Below, one piece after another: positions 35,090-48,599 of a DNA stretch of 64,000 nucleotides. A program made the position numbers and the translations under genes. Within the stretch, counting starts at the first letter, position 1. Each line of letters opens with the position of its first letter. Source of the DNA: Climacium dendroides. Taxonomy: Eukaryota; Streptophyta; Bryopsida; Hypnales; Climaciaceae. The notes under the pieces are model-generated. The model was not told the origin of the DNA. It ran no database searches and saw nothing but the letters and a program-made list of their open reading frames with translations. The stretch is from NCBI GenBank assembly GCA_950106755.1, contig OX467089.1:746501-810500 (forward strand), in the 5' to 3' direction.

Positions 35090-38000
35090 TATTTGTGACT
35101 CTATGAATAATTGCAACTTGGACAACATGTTTCCCATTTTTTTTTACGTGAATTTCATGAGGTTACATTTTGTTGGACACTAAAGTACAGGGCTAGGTTC
35201 ATGCCCCAATTTCTACTTTCACGTACGCGGTCATTCAAAGTGACCACCAATTGCATTTTTTTTGAATTCGTGACTTTATGAATAATTCCAAGTGAACTTG
35301 CACAACATGTTTCCCATTTTTTTTACTTGAATTTCATGAGGTTACATTTTGTTGGACACTAAAGTACAGGGCTAGGTTCATGCCCCAGTTTCTACTTTCA
35401 CGTACGCGGTCATTCAAAGTGACCACCAATTGCATTTTTTTTGAATTCGTGACTTTATGAATAATTGCAACTTGGACAACATGTTTCCTATTTTTTTTTA
35501 CGTGAATTTTATGAGGTTACATTTTGTTGGACACTAAAGTACAGGGCTAGGTTCATGCCCCAGTTTCTACTTTCACGTACGCGGTCATTCAAAGTGACCA
35601 CCAATTGCATTTTTTTTGAATTCGTGACTTTATGAATACTTGCAACTTCGACAACATGTTTCCCATTTTTTTTTCCCGTGAATTTTATGAGGTTACATTT
35701 TGTTGGACACTAAAGTACAGGGCTAGGTTCATGCCCCAATTTTTACTTTCACGTACGCGGTCATTCAAAGTGACCACCAATTGCATTTTTCTTGAATTCG
35801 TGACTTTATGAATAATTGCAACTTGGACAACATGTTTCCTATTTTTTATTACGTGAATTTTATGAGTTTACATTTTGTTGGACACTAAAGTACAGGGCTA
35901 GGTTCATGCCCCAATTTCTACTTTCACGTACGCGGTCATTCAAAGTGACCACCAATGGCATTTTTTTTGAATTCGTGACTTTATGAATAATTGCAACTTG
36001 GACAACATGTTTCCTATTTTTTTTTACGTGAATTTTATGAGGTTACATTTTGTTGGACACTAAAGTACAGGGCTAGGTTCATGCCCCAGTTTCTACTTTC
36101 ACGTACGCGGTCATTCAAAGTGACCACCAATTGCATTTTTTTTGAATTCGTGACTTTATGAATACTTGCAACTTCGACAACATGTTTCCCATTTTTTTTT
36201 CCCGTGAATTTTATGAGGTTACATTTTGTTGGACACTAAAGTACAGGGCTAGGTTCATGCCCCAATTTTTACTTTCACGTACGCGGTCATTCAAAGTGAC
36301 CACCAATTGCATTTTTCTTGAATTCGTGACTTTATGAATAATTGCAACTTGGACAACATGTTTCCTATTTTTTATTACGTGAATTTTATGAGTTTACATT
36401 TTGTTGGACACTAAAGTACAGGGCTAGGTTCATGCCCCAATTTCTACTTTCACGTACGCGGTCATTCAAAGTGACCACCAATGGCATTTTTTTTGAATTC
36501 GTGACTTTATGAATAATTGCAACTTGGACAACATGTTTCCTATTTTTTTTTACGTGAATTTTATGAGGTTACATTTTGTTGGACACTAAAGTACAGGGCT
36601 AGGTTCATGCCCCAATTTTTACTTTCACGTACGCGGTCATTCAAAGTAACCACCAATTGCATTTTTTTTGAATTCGTGACTTTATGAATACTTGCAACTT
36701 GGACAACATGTTTCCCATTTTTTTTTCCCATAAATTTTATGAGGATACATTTTGTTGGACACTAAAGTACAGGGCTAGGTTCATACCCCAATTTTTACTT
36801 TCACGTACGCGGTCATTCAAAGTGACCACCAATTGCATTTTTTTTGAATTCGTGACTTTATGAATACTTGCAACTTGGACAACATGTTTCCCATTTTTTT
36901 TTCCCGTGAATTTTATGAGGTTACATTTTGTTGGACACTAAAGTACAGGGCTAGGTTCATGCCCCAATTTTTACTTTCACGTACGCGGTCATTCAAAGTG
37001 ACCACCAATGGCATTTTTTTTGAATTCGTGACTTTATGAATAATTGCAACTTGGACAACATGTTTCCTATTTTTTCTTACGTGAATTTTATGAGGTTACA
37101 TTTTGTTGGACACTAAAGTACAGGGCTAGGTTCATGCCCCAATTTTTACTTTCACGTACGCGGTCATTCAAAGTAACCACCAATTGCAGTTTTTTTGAAT
37201 TCGTGACTTTACGAATAATTGCAACTTGGACAACATGTTTCCTATTTTTTTTTACGTGAATTTTATGAGGTTACATTTTGTTGGACACTAAAGTACAGGG
37301 CTAGGTTCATGCCCCAGTTTCTACTTTCACGTACGCGGTCATTCAAAGTGACCACCAATTGCATTTTTTTTGAATTCGTGACTTTATGAATAATTGCAAC
37401 TTCGACAACATGTTTCCTATTTTTTTTTACGTGAATTCTATGAGGTTACATTTTGTTGGACACTAAAGTACAGGGCTAGGTTCATGCCCCAATTTCTACT
37501 TTCACGTACGCGGTCATTCAAAGTGACCACCAATAGCATTTTTTTTGTATTTGTGACTCTATGAATAATTGCAACTTGGACAACATGTTTCCCATTTTTT
37601 TTTACGTGAATTTCATGAGGTTACATTTTGTTGGACACTAAAGTACAGGGCTAGGTTCATGCCCCAATTTTTACTTTCACGTCCGCGGTCATTCAAAGTG
37701 ACCACCAATTGCATTTTCTTTGAATTCGTGACTTTATGAATAATTCCAAGTGAACTTGCACAACATGTTTCCCATTTTTTTTACTTGAATTTCATGAGGT
37801 TACATTTTGTTGGACACTAAAGTACAGGGCTAGGTTCATGCCCCAATTTTTACTTTCACGTACGCGGTCATTCAAAGTGACCACCAATTGCATTTTTCTT
37901 GAATTCGTGACTTTATGAATAATTGCAACTTGGACAACATGTTTCCTATTTTTTATTACGTGAATTTTATGAGTTTATATTTTGTTGGACACTAAAGTAC

Positions 38001-38893
38001 AGGGCTAGGTTCATGCCCCAATTTCTACTTTCACGTACGCGGTCATTCAAAGTGACCACCAATGGCATTTTTTTTGAATTCGTGACTTTATGAATAATTG
38101 CAACTTGGACAACATGTTTCCTATTTTTTTTTACGTGAATTTTATGAGGTTACATTTTGTTGGACACTAAAGTACAGGGCTAGGTTCATGCCCCAATTTT
38201 TACTTTCACGTACGCGGTCATTCAAAGTAACCACCAATTGCATTTTTTTTGAATTCGTGACTTTACGAATAATTGCAACTTGGACAACATGTTTCCCATT
38301 TTTTTTTCCCATAAATTTTATGAGGATACATTTTGTTGGACACTAAAGTACAGGGCTAGGTTCATACCCCAATTTTTACTTTCACGTACGCGGTCATTCA
38401 AAGTGACCACCAATTGCATTTTTTTTGAATTCGTGACTTTATGAATACTTGCAACTTGGACAACATGTTTCCCATTTTTTTTTCCCGTGAATTTTATGAG
38501 GTTACATTTTGTTGGACACTAAAGTACAGGGCTAGGTTCATGCCCCAATTTTTACTTTCACGTACGCGGTCATTCAAAGTGACCACCAATGGCATTTTTT
38601 TTGAATTCGTGACTTTATGAATAATTGCAACTTGGACAACATGTTTCCTATTTTTTTTTACGTGAATTTTATGAGGTTACATTTTGTTGGACACTAAAGT
38701 ACAGGGCTAGGTTCATGCCCCAATTTTTACTTTCACGTACGCGGTCATTCAAAGTAACCACCAATTGCATTTTTTTTGAATTCGTGACTTTACGAATAAT
38801 TGCAACTTGGACAACATGTTTCCCATTTTTTTTTCCCATAAATTTTATGAGGATACATTTTGTTGGACACTAAAGTACAGGGCTAGGTTCATA
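35090..38893. repeat. Mixed B monomers between major duplications
   Basis: Known B variants occur in shuffled order. The region includes a 526-bp three-monomer block present twice (about 35,433-35,958 and 35,959-36,484). It also has a run of the gaggatacat and cccgtgaattt types at 36.5-38.9 kb, with 527-bp spacing at 38,098 and 38,625. A segment at 37,261-37,760 is repeated at 42,181-42,680. There is no non-satellite sequence. Confidence 0.8.
37261..37760. repeat. Segment repeated 4,920 bp downstream, copy 1
   Basis: Contains gccccagtttctac, cttcgacaac, gtgaattctatgagg, accaatagc with gtatttgtgactcta, cgtccgcgg with gcattttctttg, and ccaagtgaacttgcac. The same series is at 42,181-42,680 with few changes. 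Confidence 0.8.
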
Positions 38894-41412
38894 CCCCAAT
38901 TTTTACTTTCACGTACGCGGTCATTCAAAGTGACCACCAATTGCATTTTTCTTGAATTCGTGACTTTATGAATAATTGCAACTTGGACAACATGTTTCCC
39001 ATTTTTTTTTAATTGAATTTCATGAGGTTACATTTTGTTGGACACTAAAGTACAGGGCTAGGTTCATGCCCCAATTTCTACTTTCACGTACGCGGTCATT
39101 CAAAGTGACCACCAATGGCATTTTTTTTGAATTCGTGACTTTATGAATAATTGCAACTTGGACAACATGTTTCCTATTTTTTTTTACGTGAATTTTATGA
39201 GGTTACATTTTGTTGGACACTAAAGTACAGGGCTAGGTTCATGCCCCAATTTTTACTTTCACGTACGCGGTCATTCAAAGTAACCACCAATTGCATTTTT
39301 TTCGAATTCGTGACTTTACGAATAATTGCAACTTGGACAACATGTTTCCCATTTTTTTTTCCCATAAATTTTATGAGGATACATTTTGTTGGACACTAAA
39401 GTACAGGGCTAGGTTCATACCCCAATTTTAACTTTCACGTACGCGGTCATTCAAAGTGACCACCAATTGCATTTTTTTTGAATTCGTGACTTTATGAATA
39501 CTTGCAACTTGGACAACATGTTTCCCATTTTTTTTTCCCGTGAATTTTATGAGGTTACATTTTGTTGGACACTAAAGTACAGGGCTAGGTTCATGCCCCA
39601 ATTTTTACTTTCACGTACGCGGTCATTCAAAGTAACCACCAATTGCATTTTTTTTGAATTCGTGACTTTATGAATAATTGCAACTTGGACAACATGTTTC
39701 CTATTTTTTATTACGTGAATTTTATGAGTTTACATTTTGTTGGACACTAAAGTACAGGGCTAGGTTCATGCCCCAGTTTCTACTTTCACCTACGCGGTCA
39801 TTCAAAGTGACCACCAATTGCATTTTTTTTGAATTCGTGACTTTATGAATAATTGCAACTTGGACAACATGTTTCCTATTTTTTTTTACGTGAATTTTAC
39901 GAGGTTACATTTTGTTGGACACTAAAGTACAGGGCTAGGTTCATGCCCCAATTTTTACTTTCACGTACGCGGTCATTCAAAGTGACCACCAATTGCATTT
40001 TTTTTGAATTCGTGACTTTATGAATAATTCCAAGTGAACTTGCACAACATGTTTCCCATTTTTTTTACTTGAATTTCATGAGGTTACATTTTGTTGGACA
40101 CTAAAGTACAGGGCTAGGTTCATGCCCCAATTTTTACTTTCACGTACGCGGTCATTCAAAGTAACCACCAATTGCATTTTTTTTGAATTCGTGACTTTAC
40201 GAATAATTGCAACTTGGACAACATGTTTCCCATTTTTTTTTCCCATAAATTTCATGAGGATACATTTTGTTGGACACTAAAGTACAGGGCTAGGTTCATA
40301 CCCCAATTTTTACTTTCACGTACGCGGTCATTCAAAGTGACCACCAATTGCATTTTTTTTGAATTCGTGACTTTATGAATACTTGCAACTTGGACAACAT
40401 GTTTCCCATTTTTTTTTCCCGTGAATTTTATGAGGTTACATTTTGTTGGACACTAAAGTACAGGGCTAGGTTCATGCCCCAATTTTTACTTTCACGTACG
40501 CGGTCATTCAAAGTGACCACCAATTGCATTTTTCTTGAATTCGTGACTTTATGAATAATTGCAACTTGGACAACATGTTTCCTATTTTTTATTACGTGAA
40601 TTTTATGAGTTTACATTTTGTTGGACACTAAAGTACAGGGCTAGGTTCATGCCCCAATTTCTACTTTCACGTACGCGGTCATTCAAAGTGACCACCAATT
40701 GCATTCTTTTTGAATTCGTGACTTTATGAATAATTGCAACTTGGACAACATGTTTCCTATTTTTTTTTACGTGAATTTTATGAGGTTACATTTTGTTGGA
40801 CACTAAAGTACAGGGCTAGGTTCATGCCCCAGTTTCTACTTTCACGTACGCGGTCATTCAAAGTGACCACCAATTGCATTTTTTTTGAATTCGTGACTTT
40901 ATGAATAATTGCAACTTGGACAACATGTTTCCTATTTTTTTTTACGTGAATTTTATGAGGATACATTTTGTTGGACACTAAAGTACAGGGCTAGGTTCAT
41001 GCCCCAATTTTTACTTTCACGTCCGCGGTCATTCAAAGTGACCACCAATTGCATTTTTTTTGAATTCGTGACTTTATGAATAATTCCAAGTGAACTTGCA
41101 CAACATGTTTCCCATTTTTTTTACTTGAATTTCATGAGGTTACATTTTGTTGGACACTAAAGTACAGGGCTAGGTTCATGCCCCAATTTTTACTTTCACG
41201 TACGCGGTCATTCAAAGTAACCACCAATTGCATTTTTTTTGAATTCGTGACTTTACGAATAATTGCAACTTGGACAACATGTTTCCCATTTTTTTTTCCC
41301 ATAAATTTCATGAGGATACATTTTGTTGGACACTAAAGTTCAGGGCTAGGTTCATACCCCAATTTTTACTTTCACGTACGCGGTCATTCAAAGTGACCAC
41401 CAATTGCATTTT
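38894..41412. repeat. B duplication at 3,868-bp offset, copy 1
   Basis: Rare markers here are ttttttttaattgaatttc, ttttttcgaattc, ccaattttaactttc, tttcacctacg, aaatttcatgaggatac, gcattctttttg and ctaaagttcaggg. Each recurs 3,868 bases later (22 monomers). Agreement ends at 41,412. Confidence 0.88.
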
Positions 41413-42180
41413 TCTTGAATTCGTGACTTTATGAATAATTGCAACTTGGACAACATGTTTCCTATTTTTTATTACGTGAATTTTATGAGTTTACATTTTG
41501 TTGGACACTAAAGTACAGGGCTAGGTTCATGCCCCAATTTCTACTTTCACGTACGCGGTCATTCAAAGTGACCACCAATTGCATTCTTTTTGAATTCGTG
41601 ACTTTATGAATAATTGCAACTTGGACAACATGTTTCCTATTTTTTATTACGTGAATTTTATGAGTTTACATTTTGTTGGACACTAAAGTACAGGGCTAGG
41701 TTCATGCCCCAATTTCTACTTTCACGTACGCGGTCATTCAAAGTGACCACCAATGGCATTTTTTTTGAATTCGTGACTTTATGAATAATTGCAACTTGGA
41801 CAACATGTTTCCTATTTTTTTTTACGTGAATTTTATGAGGTTACATTTTGTTGGACACTAAAGTACAGGGCTAGGTTCATGCCCCAATTTTTACTTTCAC
41901 GTACGCGGTCATTCAAAGTGACCACCAATTGCATTTTTTTTGAATTCGTGACTTTATGAATAATTGCAACTTGGACAACATGTTTCCTATTTTTTTTTAC
42001 GTGAATTCTATGAGGTTACATTTTGTTGGACACTAAAGTACAGGGCTAGGTTCATGCCCCAGTTTCTACTTTCACGTACGCGGTCATTCAAAGTGACCAC
42101 CAATTGCATTTTTTTTGAATTCGTGACTTTATGAATAATTGCAACTTCGACAACATGTTTCCTATTTTTTTTTACGTGAA

Positions 42181-42680
42181 TTTTATGAGGTTACATTTTG
42201 TTGGACACTAAAGTACAGGGCTAGGTTCATGCCCCAGTGTCTACTTTCACGTACGCGGTCATTCAAAGTGACCACCAATTGCATTTTTCTTGAATTCGTG
42301 ACTTTATGAATAATTGCAACTTCGACAACATGTTTCCTATTTTTTTTTACGTGAATTCTATGAGGTTACATTTTGTTGGACACTAAAGTACAGGGCTAGG
42401 TTCATGCCCCAATTTCTACTTTCACGTACGCGGTCATTCAAAGTGACCACCAATAGCATTTTTTTTGTATTTGTGACTCTATGAATAATTGCAACTTGGA
42501 CAACATGTTTCCCATTTTTTTTTACGTGAATTTCATGAGGTTACATTTTGTTGGACACTAAAGTACAGGGCTAGGTTCATGCCCCAATTTTTACTTTCAC
42601 GTCCGCGGTCATTCAAAGTGACCACCAATTGCATTTTCTTTGAATTCGTGACTTTATGAATAATTCCAAGTGAACTTGCA
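42181..42680. repeat. Segment repeated from 4,920 bp upstream, copy 2
   Basis: Matches 37,261-37,760 apart from small changes (gccccagtgtctac, gcatttttcttg). The offset of 4,920 exceeds 3,868 by 1,052 (six monomers). The combined duplication 37.3-41.4 to 42.2-45.3 kb thus has lost six monomers between the two matching parts, or the original gained them. Confidence 0.75.
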
Positions 42681-42761
42681 CAACATGTTTCCCATTTTTT
42701 TTTACTTGAATTTCATGAGGTTACATTTTGTTGGACACTAAAGTACATGGCTAGGTTCATG

Positions 42762-45280
42762 CCCCAATTTTTACTTTCACGTACGCGGTCATTCAAAGTG
42801 ACCACCAATTGCATTTTTCTTGAATTCGTGACTTTATGAATAATTGCAACTTGGACAACATGTTTCCCATTTTTTTTTAATTGAATTTCATGAGGTTACA
42901 TTTTGTTGGACACTAAAGTACAGGGCTAGGTTCATGCCCCAATTTCTACTTTCACGTACGCGGTCATTCAAAGTGACCACCAATGGCATTTTTTTTGAAT
43001 TCGTGACTTTATGAATAATTGCAACTTGGACAACATGTTTCCTATTTTTTTTTACGTGAATTTTATGAGGTTACATTTTGTTGGACACTAAAGTACAGGG
43101 CTAGGTTCATGCCCCAATTTTTACTTTCACGTACGCGGTCATTCAAAGTAACCACCAATTGCATTTTTTTCGAATTCGTGACTTTACGAATAATTGCAAC
43201 TTGGACAACATGTTTCCCATTTTTTTTTCCCATAAATTTTATGAGGATACATTTTGTTGGACACTAAAGTACAGGGCTAGGTTCATACCCCAATTTTAAC
43301 TTTCACGTACGCGGTCATTCAAAGTGACCACCAATTGCATTTTTTTTGAATTCGTGACTTTATGAATACTTGCAACTTGGACAACATGTTTCCCATTTTT
43401 TTTTCCCGTGAATTTTATGAGGTTACATTTTGTTGGACACTAAAGTACAGGGCTAGGTTCATGCCCCAATTTTTACTTTCACGTACGCGGTCATTCAAAG
43501 TAACCACCAATTGCATTTTTTTTGAATTCGTGACTTTATGAATAATTGCAACTTGGACAACATGTTTCCTATTTTTTATTACGTGAATTTTATGAGTTTA
43601 CATTTTGTTGGACACTAAAGTACAGGGCTAGGTTCATGCCCCAGTTTCTACTTTCACCTACGCGGTCATTCAAAGTGACCACCAATTGCATTTTTTTTGA
43701 ATTCGTGACTTTATGAATAATTGCAACTTGGACAACATGTTTCCTATTTTTTTTTACGTGAATTTTACGAGGTTACATTTTGTTGGACACTAAAGTACAG
43801 GGCTAGGTTCATGCCCCAATTTTTACTTTCACGTACGCGGTCATTCAAAGTGACCACCAATTGCATTTTTTTTGAATTCGTGACTTTATGAATAATTCCA
43901 AGTGAACTTGCACAACATGTTTCCCATTTTTTTTACTTGAATTTCATGAGGTTACATTTTGTTGGACACTAAAGTACAGGGCTAGGTTCATGCCCCAATT
44001 TTTACTTTCACGTACGCGGTCATTCAAAGTAACCACCAATTGCATTTTTTTTGAATTCGTGACTTTACGAATAATTGCAACTTGGACAACATGTTTCCCA
44101 TTTTTTTTTCCCATAAATTTCATGAGGATACATTTTGTTGGACACTAAAGTACAGGGCTAGGTTCATACCCCAATTTTTACTTTCACGTACGCGGTCATT
44201 CAAAGTGACCACCAATTGCATTTTTTTTGAATTCGTGACTTTATGAATACTTGCAACTTGGACAACATGTTTCCCATTTTTTTTTCCCGTGAATTTTATG
44301 AGGTTACATTTTGTTGGACACTAAAGTACAGGGCTAGGTTCATGCCCCAATTTTTACTTTCACGTACGCGGTCATTCAAAGTGACCACCAATTGCATTTT
44401 TCTTGAATTCGTGACTTTATGAATAATTGCAACTTGGACAACATGTTTCCTATTTTTTATTACGTGAATTTTATGAGTTTACATTTTGTTGGACACTAAA
44501 GTACAGGGCTAGGTTCATGCCCCAATTTCTACTTTCACGTACGCGGTCATTCAAAGTGACCACCAATTGCATTCTTTTTGAATTCGTGACTTTATGAATA
44601 ATTGCAACTTGGACAACATGTTTCCTATTTTTTTTTACGTGAATTTTATGAGGTTACATTTTGTTGGACACTAAAGTACAGGGCTAGGTTCATGCCCCAG
44701 TTTCTACTTTCACGTACGCGGTCATTCAAAGTGACCACCAATTGCATTTTTTTTGAATTCGTGACTTTATGAATAATTGCAACTTGGACAACATGTTTCC
44801 TATTTTTTTTTACGTGAATTTTATGAGGATACATTTTGTTGGACACTAAAGTACAGGGCTAGGTTCATGCCCCAATTTTTACTTTCACGTCCGCGGTCAT
44901 TCAAAGTGACCACCAATTGCATTTTTTTTGAATTCGTGACTTTATGAATAATTCCAAGTGAACTTGCACAACATGTTTCCCATTTTTTTTACTTGAATTT
45001 CATGAGGTTACATTTTGTTGGACACTAAAGTACAGGGCTAGGTTCATGCCCCAATTTTTACTTTCACGTACGCGGTCATTCAAAGTAACCACCAATTGCA
45101 TTTTTTTTGAATTCGTGACTTTACGAATAATTGCAACTTGGACAACATGTTTCCCATTTTTTTTTCCCATAAATTTCATGAGGATACATTTTGTTGGACA
45201 CTAAAGTTCAGGGCTAGGTTCATACCCCAATTTTTACTTTCACGTACGCGGTCATTCAAAGTGACCACCAATTGCATTTT
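42762..45280. repeat. B duplication at 3,868-bp offset, copy 2
   Basis: Carries the same rare markers in the same order. Past 45,280 the copies differ because this one has an additional monomer. Confidence 0.88.
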
Positions 45281-45455
45281 TTTTGAATTCGTGACTTTAT
45301 GAATACTTGCAACTTGGACAACATGTTTCCCATTTTTTTTTCCCGTGAATTTTATGAGGTTACATTTTGTTGGACACTAAAGTACAGGGCTAGGTTCATG
45401 CCCCAATTTTTACTTTCACGTACGCGGTCATTCAAAGTGACCACCAATTGCATTT
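45281..45455. repeat. Extra monomer relative to copy 1 of the 3,868-bp duplication
   Basis: A gaatacttgc/cccgtgaattt monomer stands here. At the matching place after 41,412 copy 1 goes directly to the gcatttttcttgaattc and ttttattacgtg types. Either a one-monomer gain here or a one-monomer loss in copy 1 explains it. Confidence 0.7.
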
Positions 45456-46184
45456 TTCTTGAATTCGTGACTTTATGAATAATTGCAACTTGGACAACAT
45501 GTTTCCTATTTTTTATTACGTGAATTTTATGAGTTTACATTTTGTTGGACACTAAAGTACAGGGCTAGGTTCATGCCCCAATTTCTACTTTCACGTACGC
45601 GGTCATTCAAAGTGACCACCAATTGCATTCTTTTTGAATTCGTGACTTTATGAATAATTGCAACTTGGACAACATGTTTCCTATTTTTTTTTACGTGAAT
45701 TTTATGAGGTTACATTTTGTTGGACACTAAAGTACAGGGCTAGGTTCATGCCCCAGTTTCTACTTTCACGTACGCGGTCATTCAAAGTGACCACCAATTG
45801 CATTTTTTTTGAATTCGTGACTTTATGAATAATTGCAACTTGGACAACATGTTTCCTATTTTTTTTTACGTGAATTCTATGAGGTTACATTTTGTTGGAC
45901 ACTAAAGTACAGGGCTAGGTTCATGCCCCAATTTCTACTTTCACGTACGCGGTCATTCAAAGTGACCACCAATTGCATTTTTTTTGTATTTGTGACTCTA
46001 TGAATAATTGCAACTTGGACAACATGTTTCCCATTTTTTTTTACGTGAATTTCATGAGGTTACATTTTGTTGGACACTAAAGTACAGGGCTAGGTTCATG
46101 CCCCAATTTTTACTTTCACGTCCGCGGTCATTCAAAGTGACCACCAATTGCATTTTTTTTGAATTCGTGACTTTATGAATAATT

Positions 46185-46363
46185 CCAAGTGAACTTGCAC
46201 AACATGTTTCCCATTTTTTTTTACTTGAATTTCATGAGGTTACATTTTGTTGGACACTAAGGTACAGGGCTAGGTTCATGCCCCAATTTCTACTTTCAGG
46301 TACGAGGTTATCAAAGTGACCACCAATTGCATATTTTTTGAATTTGTGACTTTATGAATAATT
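46185..46363. repeat. Divergent B monomer with ggttatc deletion, copy 1
   Basis: 179 bp. Starts ccaagtgaacttgcac, has ctaaggtacaggg, then tttcaggtacgaggttatc, in which the usual cggtcattc segment is shortened by two bases, and gcatattttttgaatttg, which has no EcoRI hexamer. The shortened segment removes the left arm of the 18,709-type inverted repeat. Confidence 0.83.
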
Positions 46364-47414
46364 GCAACTTAGACAACATGTTTCCCATTTTTTTTTACTT
46401 GAATTTCATGAGGTTACATTTTGTTGGACACTAAAGTACAGGGCTAGGTTCATGCCCCAATTTTTACTTTCACGTACGCGGTCATTCAAAGTGACCACCA
46501 ATGGCATTTTTTTTGAATTCGTGACTTTATGAATAATTGCAACTTGGACAACATGTTTCCTATTTTTTTTTACGTGAATTTTATGAGGTTACATATTGTT
46601 GGACACTAAAGTACAGGGCTAGGTTCATGCCCCAATTTTTACTTTCACGTACGCGGTCATTCAAAGTGACCACCAATGGCATTTTTTTTGAATTCGTGAC
46701 TTTATGAATAATTGCAACTTGGACAACATGTTTCCTATTTTTTTTTACGTGAATTTTATGAGGTTACATTTTGTTGGACACTAAAGTACAGGGCTAGGTT
46801 CATGCCCCAATTTTTACTTTCACGTACGCAGTCATTCAAAGTGACCACCAATTGCATTTTTTTTGAATTCGTGACTTTATGAATAATTGCAACTTGGACA
46901 ACATGTTTCCTATTTTTTTTTACGTGAATTTTATGAGGTTACATTTTGTTGGACACTAAAGTACAGGGCTAGGTTCATGCCCCAATTTTTACTTTCACGT
47001 ACGCGGTCATTCAAAGTGACCACCAATTGCATTTTTTTTGAATTCGTGACTTTATGAATACTTGCAACTTGGACAACATGTTTCCCATTTTTTTTTCCCG
47101 TGAATTTTATGAGGTTACATTTTGTTGGACACTAAAGTACAGGGCTAGGTTCATGCCCCAATTTTTACTTTCACGTACGCGGTCATTCAAAGTGACCACC
47201 AATTGCATTTTTCTTGAATTCGTGACTTTATGAATAATTGCAACTTGGACAACATGTTTCCTATTTTTTATTACGTGAATTTTATGAGTTTACATTTTGT
47301 TGGACACTAAAGTACAGGGCTAGGTTCATGCCCCAATTTCTACTTTCACGTACGCGGTCATTCAAAGTGACCACCAATTGCATTCTTTTTGAATTCGTGA
47401 CTTTATGAATAATT

Positions 47415-47593
47415 CCAAGTGAACTTGCACAACATGTTTCCCATTTTTTTTTACTTGAATTTCATGAGGTTACATTTTGTTGGACACTAAGGTACAGGGC
47501 TAGGTTCATGCCCCAATTTTTACTTTCAGGTACGAGGTTATCAAAGTGACCACCAATTGCATATTTTTTGAATTTGTGACTTTATGAATAATT
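47415..47593. repeat. Divergent B monomer with ggttatc deletion, copy 2
   Basis: Same changes as the copy at 46,185. The monomer after it begins atttcaatttagacaac, the only unit start of this form that I saw. Confidence 0.83.
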
Positions 47594-47943
47594 TCAATTT
47601 AGACAACATGTTTCCCATTATTTTTTACTTGAATTTCATGAGGTTACATTTTGTTGGACACTAAAGTACAGGGCTAGGTTCATGCCCCAATTTTTACTTT
47701 CACGTACGCGGTCATTCAAAGTGACCACCAATTGCATTTTTCTTGAATTCGTGACTTTATGAATAATTGCAACTTGGACAACATGTTTCCTATTTTTTAT
47801 TACGTGAATTTTATGAGTTTACATTTTGTTGGACACTAAAGTACAGGGCTAGGTTCATGCCCCAATTTTTACTTTCACGTACGCGGTCATTCAAAGTGAC
47901 CACCAATCGCATTTTTTTTGAATTCGTGACTTTATGAATAATT

Positions 47944-48122
47944 CCAAGTGAACTTGCACAACATGTTTCCCATTTTTTTTTACTTGAATTTCATGAGGTT
48001 ACATTTTGTTGGACACTAAGGTACAGGGCTAGGTTCATGCCCCAATTTTTACTTTCAGGTACGAGGTTATCAAAGTGACCACCAATTGCATATTTTTTGA
48101 ATTTGTGACTTTATGAATAATT
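47944..48122. repeat. Divergent B monomer with ggttatc deletion, copy 3
   Basis: Same changes; three monomers downstream of copy 2. It is followed, as is copy 1, by a unit starting cttagacaac. Confidence 0.83.
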
Positions 48123-48599
48123 GCAACTTAGACAACATGTTTCCCATTATTTTTTAATTGAATTTCATGAGGTTACATTTTGTTGGACACTAAAGTACAG
48201 GGCTAGGTTTATGCCCCAATTTTTACTTTCACCTACGCGGTCATTCAAAGTGACCACCAATTGCATTTTTTTTGAATTCGTGACTTTATGAATAATTGCA
48301 ACTTGGACAACATGTTTCCTATTTTTTTTTACGTGAATTTCCTGAGGTTACATTTTGTTGGACACTAAAGTACAGGGCTAGGTTCATGCCCCAATTTTTA
48401 CTTTCACGTACGCGGTCATTCAAAGTGACCACCAATTGCATTTTTTTTGAATTCGTGACTTTATGAATAATTGCAACTTGGACAACATGTTTCCCATTTT
48501 TTTTTAATTGAATTTCATGAGGTTACATTTTGTTGGACACTAAAGTACAGGGCTAGGTTCATGCCCCAATTTTTACTTTCACGTACGCGGTCATTCAAA

